Source: Paenibacillus daejeonensis DSM 15491 (lineage in GTDB: Bacteria > Bacillota > Bacilli > Paenibacillales > Paenibacillaceae). From it: a stretch of DNA of 64,000 bases. Position numbers and translations under genes: made by a program. Of this stretch, positions 58,890 to 64,000 are shown piece by piece. Position 1 is the first letter of the stretch. The number at the start of each line of letters is the position of its first letter. Under the pieces are notes generated by a model that saw nothing but the letters and a program-made list of their open reading frames with translations, did not search any database and was not told the DNA's origin. The stretch spans positions 1-64,000 of the forward strand of contig NZ_KB899673.1 in the NCBI RefSeq assembly GCF_000378385.1. The letters are read 5' to 3'.

Positions 58890-59087
58890 TCAATTCAAAA
58901 ACCACAGAATTCCCACCACGACAAGAACACTTGCTACATAAATGGCGCTCAGACGAAGCCATTTGCGGCCGGTGTTTTTCATATAGCGTGAATCCGTTTG
59001 CTTGTTGCTGTTTGATTGCCCTATGATAATGGTCGCGACTGCGCCGAGGACAACCAACACGATTGCCGTGATATGAAGCCATTGCAT
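58890..59087 (-). CDS. Small two-span membrane protein, 65 aa
   Basis: Starts MQWLHITAIVLVVLGAVATI, then a polar loop (SNSNKQTDSRYMKNTGRK) and a second span (SAIYVASVLVVVGILWFL). GGCAGGTGA precedes ATG at 59087; GTG or ATG up to 9 bases upstream are possible. No family recognised. Confidence 0.7.
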   Translation of the reverse strand: MQWLHITAIVLVVLGAVATIIIGQSNSNKQTDSRYMKNTGRKWLRLSAIYVASVLVVVGILWFLN

Positions 59088-59188
59088 ACCCATCACCTGC
59101 CCAACCTACGAGTTATACATCTCTGATTATTATAGGCGCCTTGGCGCAGGAGCACACCACCCAATTGCCGGCCGCTTGGCCCAACCAA

Positions 59189-60157
59189 TCATTGTTGATC
59201 ATTTTTGCGCATGAAGGTTACCTGCTTGCGCAGGTGATCACCACTCGTCGCATGACCGTTAAACGGGTAAATCTGCATCTGCTTCGGTGCGTCCAGCCGG
59301 TTATAGAAAGCGAAGATTGTCTCCGGCATACAGATAGGATCCTTCAGGCTGACCGAGACAAAGGTGGGGACCGTCAGGCGTCTGACCAGATTAATCATAT
59401 CAAAATAGCTCAAGGTCCGCAGGACCTCCTCCAACCGCTCCGGCTGCCGCGAGACAAAGCTGGCCGCTTCGATCAGCGAGCCCTGCGAATGGTAAATCCC
59501 GTAATCCATGTGGCACATATTAGGAATGTCGGCAACCACCTGGCTCGGAATGTCACTAAGCGCACCTGTAATTAATGCCAAGCCGCCGCCTTGACTGCCG
59601 CCCATGACGGTAATGCGGCTGGCGTCCACCTCCGGCTGTGCTGCAGCCCATTCTACCGCGCGGATCGCATCGACCGTGATGGCCTGGTAGTAGCTGCCTT
59701 TGGGATGGAGCAGTCCTTGTGTCATCCAACCCGACGTTTTACCATGGTGCTGAGCTAGCAAATTTCCAGTATCGCCGCTCTGACCACGAACATCAATGGC
59801 AAACACCGCATAGCCCATCAATAGCCAGGCTGCGTATTGCTCCGGATTGCCTTTACTTCCATGATAGCCGTGATACATGACCACACAAGGCAGCCCCTTG
59901 CCGCCCTCCGGCAATCCAAACTTCGGCAACACGTACCAGCCGTGAATCGGCGTATCATCGTAGCCTTCGTAAGTAACCTTGTACACTTCCATATGGTCAG
60001 ACAGACTTTCCTGTGCTTCCCGGCGATCATTGAGCGGCCGGGCAGCAGCCGTCTTCAGTGTCTCTTCCCAAAACTCCCCTAAATCTTCCTGTGACGTTTG
60101 CGGGGCTGAATAGTTCTCCAATTCCGCAATCCGTTTCGCTACAAAACTCAGCGTCAT
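59189..60157 (-). CDS. cah: Acetylxylan esterase / cephalosporin-C deacetylase (AXE1 family)
   Basis: 322 residues. AXE1 landmarks: VVMYHGYHGSKGNPEQYA, FAIDVRGQSGD, nucleophile GGSQGGGLALITGAL (about 190), and late SLKDPICMPETIFA (Asp) and NGHATSGDH (His). Removes acetyl groups from xylo-oligosaccharides and similar sugars; cytosolic (no signal peptide). No xylan genes are adjacent. Ribosome site GGAAAGGA before ATG at 60157. Confidence 0.93.
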   Translation of the reverse strand: MTLSFVAKRIAELENYSAPQTSQEDLGEFWEETLKTAAARPLNDRREAQESLSDHMEVYKVTYEGYDDTPIHGWYVLPKFGLPEGGKGLPCVVMYHGYHGSKGNPEQYAAWLLMGYAVFAIDVRGQSGDTGNLLAQHHGKTSGWMTQGLLHPKGSYYQAITVDAIRAVEWAAAQPEVDASRITVMGGSQGGGLALITGALSDIPSQVVADIPNMCHMDYGIYHSQGSLIEAASFVSRQPERLEEVLRTLSYFDMINLVRRLTVPTFVSVSLKDPICMPETIFAFYNRLDAPKQMQIYPFNGHATSGDHLRKQVTFMRKNDQQ

Positions 60158-60359
60158 CCATTCCTTTCCCTAGTCCGGCGGGCGAGCGAATTCATCGAAA
60201 TATTGATGGTACGCAGTGGTGCTGCTCCCCACATCAGGTTATTTTAATCCCCACAATACCCGCTGATTCCACTTTTGTAAAGGCTTTTATGGGCGATCTT
60301 GGTTGTCAGAGTCTTTGGTGGAGGGGGCGGATGGTAGGGTTAGGCTGGACTCTGGGAGT

Positions 60360-60502
60360 TTGTGAATTCGTTCACAAATCGGTCACGAGCCCCATATGAT
60401 TGTGAAAAAAATCACGTTAGCCTATTGCACTCCGTTTGAATTCAGTATATAGTTAACTCATCGCCACACATTGTGAATTAAATCACGTGAATTAAATCAC
60501 AA
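60360..60502. promoter_or_regulatory. Four Rex/FNR-like palindromes, distal cluster
   Basis: TTGTGAA-TTCG-TTCACAA at 60360-60377 is a perfect Rex-type palindrome. TTGTGAAAAAAATCACGT at 60400-60417 and the overlapping pair 60471-60488 (TTGTGAATTAAATCACGT) and 60485-60502 (ACGTGAATTAAATCACAA) are near matches. All also contain TGTGA-N6-TCAC, the FNR/CRP form. The stretch 60158-60359 shows nothing else. Confidence 0.7.
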
Positions 60503-60845
60503 GTCTTAAGCTTAACGACTACCTTGCCCCTGCTCTAACGAAACTAAGCAGCGCTAACTGAGCTTATTGGGGAGGATTTCACTTCTAAGGAAACTAGAGC
60601 ACGTTATTCATTCGTTCTTGTCGTTTCAAACGAGTAATTCGCCAGAATAAGAATACTGAGTTTCGTATGGCACTGAAATCGTAAGGTTTTGTGCAAGATA
60701 ACGATATGAGGTTTCATTAGATTCCGTTTACAACACACCTTTACACTAATACTCACTGATAATTACTATCTTGGCATTTATCCAAGCAATTGAATGACTT
60801 TCTAACGCAACCCAATTGACTTACTAACACTAACGCACCCCAAGT

Positions 60846-60898
60846 TTGTGAATTAATTCACGAAACAACACTAACCAACTATGTGAAATAAATCACGA
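60846..60898. promoter_or_regulatory. Two Rex/FNR-like palindromes just upstream of nox
   Basis: TTGTGAATTAATTCACGA at 60846-60863 and ATGTGAAATAAATCACGA at 60881-60898, the second ending about 10 bp before the ribosome site. Position suits repression. No clear -35/-10 pair is visible between 60503 and 60845, and no gene is seen there. Confidence 0.7.
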
Positions 60899-60919
60899 TA
60901 TCCTAAGGAGGAACTTTTT

Positions 60920-62290
60920 ATGAAGACAACTAAAATCGCCGTTATCGGCTGTACCCATGCAGGCACCGCCGCCGTCACCCAACTCGCCCAGCAGCACCCC
61001 GACGCCGAAATCACCGTGTACGAGCGGAATGACAACATCTCGTTCCTGTCGTGCGGAATCGCACTAGCCGTGGGCGGTGTGGTCAAGGATGCCGAGCAGT
61101 TGTTTTACGCCACACCGCAGCAGCTCGAAGGCATGGGCGTGAAGATGCGGATGCGCCACGAAGTACTCGGGGTAGATGCCCAGGCCAAGACTTTGACCGC
61201 TCGCAGCCTGGAGGGTGACAACATCATCACCGACACGTATGATAAGCTCGTCATGACCACTGGCTCGTGGCCCATTATTCCGAAGATGAATGGTATGGAC
61301 CTCGACAATATCCTGCTCTGCAAAAACTACGGTCATGCAAAAACGATCATGGCCAAAGCCACGGACGCCGAACGCGTTACCATTGTGGGAGCCGGATACA
61401 TCGGGATCGAATTGGTTGAAGCTTTTGAGGAGATGGGCAAGCAAGTAACGCTGATCGACAACATGGACCGTATTCTTTGCAAATACCTCGACCAGCCGTT
61501 CACCGACCCGCTGGAAGCTGAACTGAAGCGTCGTGGCGTGGAGTTGGCGCTGGGCCGGAGTGTGGAAGCTTTTGAAGGCGAGGATGGCCAAGTACGACGG
61601 GTGATCACGACCAATGGTACACTAGAGACTGACCTAGTTGTGCTCTGCATCGGCTTCCGTCCCAACACCGAGTTGTTGAAAGGGCAAGTCGAGATGCTGC
61701 CAAACGGCGCGATCATCGTCGACGAGTATATGCGCACCAGCAACCCGGATATCTTCGCTGCAGGCGACAGCTGTGCCGTTCATTACAACCCGACCGGTGC
61801 GATGGCCTACATCCCGCTCGCCACCAATGCAGTCCGTATGGGTACCCTGATTGCCCGCAACCTGATGCAGCCGACCATCCGTTACATGGGCACGCAAGGC
61901 ACCTCGGGGCTGAAGCTGTATGACTACAACTTAGCTTCGACCGGAATGACGGTTGCAGCCGCTGCAGCCGCCGGATTGGATGTCCAGGAGCTGACGCTGC
62001 GGGACCATGACATTCCAGAGTTTATGCCGCACTACGAGCAGGTGCTGATCCGACTCGTTCATGAAACAGCTACAGGCCGCATCGTCGGTGGTCAGATCCT
62101 CTCGAAGGCAGACCTGACTCAACAAATCAACACCCTGTCGGTCTGCATCCAGAACGGCATGACCGTCGCCGAGCTCGCCTTCGTCGACTTCTTCTTCCAA
62201 CCGCACTACAACAAGCCTTGGAACCTGCTCAACCAGGCTGGCTTGCAGGCGATGGCCGCAATGGATCATCGGGGGAAAGTGAAGGCTTAA
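60920..62290 (+). CDS. nox: NADH oxidase (FAD-dependent, CoA-disulfide reductase family)
   Basis: 456 residues, AAGGAGG upstream. N-terminal FAD motif IAVIGCTHAGTAAVTQLA, redox Cys in FLSCGIAL (about residue 42) and NAD motif VTIVGAGYIGIELVEAFEEMG. FAD-binding AAGDSCAVHY and a C-terminal dimerisation domain follow. The single active-site Cys with GIALAVGG fits the water-forming NADH oxidase branch. It regenerates NAD+ from NADH with O2. Six Rex/FNR-like sites upstream tie it to redox control. Confidence 0.93.
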   Translation: MKTTKIAVIGCTHAGTAAVTQLAQQHPDAEITVYERNDNISFLSCGIALAVGGVVKDAEQLFYATPQQLEGMGVKMRMRHEVLGVDAQAKTLTARSLEGDNIITDTYDKLVMTTGSWPIIPKMNGMDLDNILLCKNYGHAKTIMAKATDAERVTIVGAGYIGIELVEAFEEMGKQVTLIDNMDRILCKYLDQPFTDPLEAELKRRGVELALGRSVEAFEGEDGQVRRVITTNGTLETDLVVLCIGFRPNTELLKGQVEMLPNGAIIVDEYMRTSNPDIFAAGDSCAVHYNPTGAMAYIPLATNAVRMGTLIARNLMQPTIRYMGTQGTSGLKLYDYNLASTGMTVAAAAAAGLDVQELTLRDHDIPEFMPHYEQVLIRLVHETATGRIVGGQILSKADLTQQINTLSVCIQNGMTVAELAFVDFFFQPHYNKPWNLLNQAGLQAMAAMDHRGKVKA

Positions 62291-62460
62291 TGTGAGGGGA
62301 TGGGGAGAAGAAGAGCGGATTTAATGCGCGATGACTAGCGGGATAAAGTACAAGTTTAATACGGTGATGTCTAATTGGAATGAGTTACAGGCAAATACGT
62401 AATGCGTAATCGGAGGAGAAAACAAGCAGATTACGCGATAGGGAATCGAGAATTATGTAG

Positions 62461-62499
62461 AAAGCTCGGGATCGTCGGTGGACGGTCCCGGGCTTTTTG
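62461..62499 (+). terminator. Terminator of nox
   Basis: AAAGCTCGGGA pairs with TCCCGGGCTTT around a loop of about 14 nt, followed by TTGG. It lies 170 bp after the stop; no gene is seen between. Confidence 0.75.
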
Positions 62500-62544
62500 G
62501 TTGTGTGGGGAGTTACTGTGTTGGGAGTGGTCTGGGTAGGGAGC

Positions 62545-62690
62545 GAATGTCGTGGATTCGAAAAACCGACCTTATTTACCCTCGATCGGGCTGCGACAGC
62601 TCAATAAGCTCGAAATTTCATATACATTTGAGTAGTTTGGTAGCAAATCGCTGAATTAAATGCGAAAAATCGTGTTATTGTTTGTGCCTA
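62545..62690. repeat. Degenerate 52-bp tandem repeat, three units (family of 11478)
   Basis: CGAAAAAC, CGAAATTT and CGAAAAAT cores occur at 62559, 62611 and 62663, exactly 52 bp apart. The middle unit (AATAAGCTCGAAATTTCATA then TACATTTGAG) matches the reverse complement of the 11478 unit (AATAAACTCGAAAAATCG then AATACATTGAG). The copy is decayed. The rest of 62500-62776 shows nothing. Confidence 0.65.
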
Positions 62691-62776
62691 CGGGTATACT
62701 ATCTTCTCGCGCTATACTAACAGCTTACGGGGTTCGATAGCTTGAACGGCGGTTGGTCGAGATCATTTGTAACGGT

Positions 62777-63481
62777 TTATTTGCTTTTGCCGATGAATTG
62801 ACTGCGGTGCACTACCGCCAGCATCCGGAAGAAATCATAACTGCCGCGCACCGGCGTCTCGATAACTCCTTGCTTAACCGCAGCATCCACCGCTCCCTGT
62901 GCCCAGGCCGGGACCGCACTATCGTGTGATTGTTCCAGCTGATGCAGCCGCTGTTCCAGCCGCTGGAGCTTCGCTTCCATCGCTTGCTTTTCGCTCAAGG
63001 TCCATTCCTCCTCTACCTCATCATAGCCCCGCAACTTCTCATCGCGAATAATTGTGATAAGTTTATGGGCATAGTTCGGATCCGTCGCATAGCCGCAGAC
63101 CTGCAGCATCTCCGCTTGCGCCTCGGGTGTCATCGCCCGCCGCACCCGCTCGTAGCGCGGCAGCCGGAACAACAGATCCTGATCCATGTAAAAGTCATAA
63201 AGCGTATCATACGCCCGAAACGCAGCCTGAATATCTACCCGCTTTCCGTCGTAGACTTCCCAAGTGCCTTTGTAGACCACCCCGCCCCGCCAGTAAGCGT
63301 TGGGGGAGCCGCTGCCCACCTTAATTCCGCCAAGATTGTTCCAGGGATGCAGCACTCCGCCGGTCTCCAGGATGTTCTGCGCCAGCCGCACCGACGGAAA
63401 GATCGCCGAGCCGTCTCGCCGAGCCTTCTGCACAATGGGGGCCAGTTTTGCTACAAACGCCTTGCGACTAAGTCTGACCAT
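62777..63481 (-). CDS. Phage-type glucosaminidase (endolysin)
   Basis: 234 residues. The glucosaminidase domain (about 1-150) has the catalytic Glu in LAQNILETGGVLHPWNNLGGIK and later GKRVDIQAAFRAYDTLYDFY and TDPNYAHKLITIIR. The C-terminal part is a coiled coil (EKQAMEAKLQRLEQRLHQLE) then a small domain (VPAWAQGAVDAAVKQGVIE) recalling wall-binding or SLH-like helices. Hydrolyses peptidoglycan glycan strands for lysis. Start overlaps the holin stop by 14 bp. Confidence 0.9.
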   Translation of the reverse strand: MVRLSRKAFVAKLAPIVQKARRDGSAIFPSVRLAQNILETGGVLHPWNNLGGIKVGSGSPNAYWRGGVVYKGTWEVYDGKRVDIQAAFRAYDTLYDFYMDQDLLFRLPRYERVRRAMTPEAQAEMLQVCGYATDPNYAHKLITIIRDEKLRGYDEVEEEWTLSEKQAMEAKLQRLEQRLHQLEQSHDSAVPAWAQGAVDAAVKQGVIETPVRGSYDFFRMLAVVHRSQFIGKSK

Positions 63482-63743
63482 CGCGTACGCCCTCCCGGCC
63501 CTGCTTCACCACTTCGTAGCCGTATACTGCGACAGCCCCACAAAGAAAGCCTTGCAGCAGCTGCAAGGCCCCGAAGCCGAGAATCCAGATTGAAAACCCG
63601 ACACTAAACATCGTAACTACATAGACGATCGCCCAATTCGGTACCTTTGGCGTCTGCTTGAGGATATACCCCAACGTCCAACAGGCTACCAGTACCACAA
63701 GCAGCGCCGGGTCCAGCACCTCTTGCACCACATCCCATTCCAT
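63468..63743 (-). CDS. Holin-like protein (Hol44-type)
   Basis: 91 residues from ATG at 63743 (AAGGAGGG upstream). Three hydrophobic segments with the diagnostic YILKQTPKVPNWAIVYVV stretch, as in phage holin family 5/Hol44, and a charged C terminus (YEVVKQGREGVRDGQT). Forms the membrane lesion that lets the endolysin reach the wall. Directly upstream of the endolysin. Confidence 0.85.
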   Translation of the reverse strand: MEWDVVQEVLDPALLVVLVACWTLGYILKQTPKVPNWAIVYVVTMFSVGFSIWILGFGALQLLQGFLCGAVAVYGYEVVKQGREGVRDGQT

Positions 63744-63756
63744 GGCTTGTCCCTCC

Positions 63757-64000
63757 TTATCGAATAAAATTAATGCCAAACACATAAGCGACAATAATAA
63801 AGATCGTGCCGCCCAGGACATACTGGAGGAAGGTCATCCAGGACTTCAGGGTGGTCTGGCGCTCCAGCGCCCCTTCCGTCTGGGCGGCTTTGATCAGCTC
63901 GGCATTATCCCGCTGCAACTGCTGCATCCAGCTAAAAAGCTTGCTCTCCAGCTTGTCGATTTTCTCGCCGAAGCGGTCGTATTGTTGTTGGAGACTACGC
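63757..64000 (-). CDS. Partial phage protein, coiled coil plus C-terminal membrane span (XhlA-like)
   Basis: The last 80 residues are visible, open to the window edge: RSLQQQYDRFGEKIDKLESK, then an acidic helix and the span FLQYVLGGTIFIIVAYVFG ending in NFIR. The layout (N-terminal coiled coil, C-terminal span, before holin and lysin) matches XhlA/hemolysin XhlA proteins of the PBSX lysis cassette. The stop is 13 bp before the holin start. Confidence 0.75.
   Translation of the reverse strand, partial: RSLQQQYDRFGEKIDKLESKLFSWMQQLQRDNAELIKAAQTEGALERQTTLKSWMTFLQYVLGGTIFIIVAYVFGINFIR

Larger units (their letters stand above)
62777..64000 (-). mobile_element. Prophage lysis module running off the right edge
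   Basis: A glucosaminidase, a holin-like protein and a coiled-coil plus one-span protein follow each other on the minus strand with overlaps of a few bases. This is the normal end of a phage late operon or of a tailocin-like element. Nothing phage-like is seen left of 62777, so this is one end of the element. No integrase or attachment site is visible at this end. Confidence 0.75.

Overview
The window looks like a chromosomal segment of a spore-forming, moderately GC-rich member of the Bacillales, most likely Paenibacillus or a close relative. This rests on the mix of gene families: CmpA and YyaC (sporulation), an RsbV-RsbW-SigB stress operon, Tex, SprT, OhrR with a thiol peroxidase, a YesN-type regulator, strong AAGGAGG-type ribosome sites, frequent TTG/GTG starts, and several small repeat families. 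The genus is inferred from family resemblance, not from a search.

Layout. 1-3678: right-hand part of an integrated phage-like element (early genes, Cro-like and CI-like regulators, ImmA-type peptidase, tyrosine integrase) ending at a tRNA-Leu gene. 3679-4326: five tRNAs (Leu, Lys, Glu, Ser, Asn) in two transcription units. 4360-11119: sprT, cmpA, tex, a thioredoxin-like/MBL hydrolase pair, DedA, a cupredoxin. 11120-14404: a 52-bp tandem repeat, a small unknown gene and a large O-antigen-ligase-like membrane protein. 14700-19687: a decayed IS605-type tnpB, a small unknown gene, a c-di-GMP-I riboswitch on the minus strand, an HD-GYP protein with a substituted HD dyad, and a GGDEF protein. 19719-24048: methyltransferase, hydrolase, yyaC and small genes. 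24267-30468: galK-galE-galT with a divergent AraC regulator, and an asparaginase. 30575-39420: a stress block (YtxH, GSP17M, rsbV-rsbW-sigB, a REC-PP2C phosphatase, small membrane proteins). Several of its genes have SigB-like promoters that I could read by eye. 39510-48285: metabolic genes, a divergent pair of small HTH regulators with three shared operator-like palindromes, hemolysin III, pirin and ferritin. 48447-49916: a small RiPP-like locus (methyltransferase remnant, isoprenoid-synthase-like enzyme, NHLP-type precursor). 49920-62290: sensor kinase, OhrR/Gpx, glutamate dehydrogenase, response regulator, MocR regulator, acetylxylan esterase, and a NADH oxidase preceded by six Rex/FNR-like palindromes. 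62777-64000: a phage lysis module that runs off the right edge.

Functional themes. (1) Stress control: the PP2C phosphatase at 37068-38273 is placed to activate SigB by dephosphorylating RsbV, and similar -35/-10 pairs precede YtxH, a 52-aa membrane protein plus GSP17M, a DUF948 protein, a GSP26-like protein, a 98-aa acidic protein and rsbV itself. (2) c-di-GMP: a maker (GGDEF), a likely breaker or sensor (HD-GYP) and a c-di-GMP riboswitch lie within about 3 kb. The riboswitch now reads toward a convergent gene and a dead transposon, with the O-antigen-ligase-like gene beyond. (3) Redox: Rex/FNR-like sites with a NADH oxidase, and OhrR boxes with a peroxidase. (4) The strongest candidate for an undescribed system is the NHLP precursor plus isoprenoid-synthase-like enzyme at 48653-49916. 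(5) Two families of 51- and 52-bp tandem repeats, each at two distant places, an inverted pair of about 200-bp MITE-like elements, and a 168-bp long-palindrome element show a repeat-rich accessory genome.
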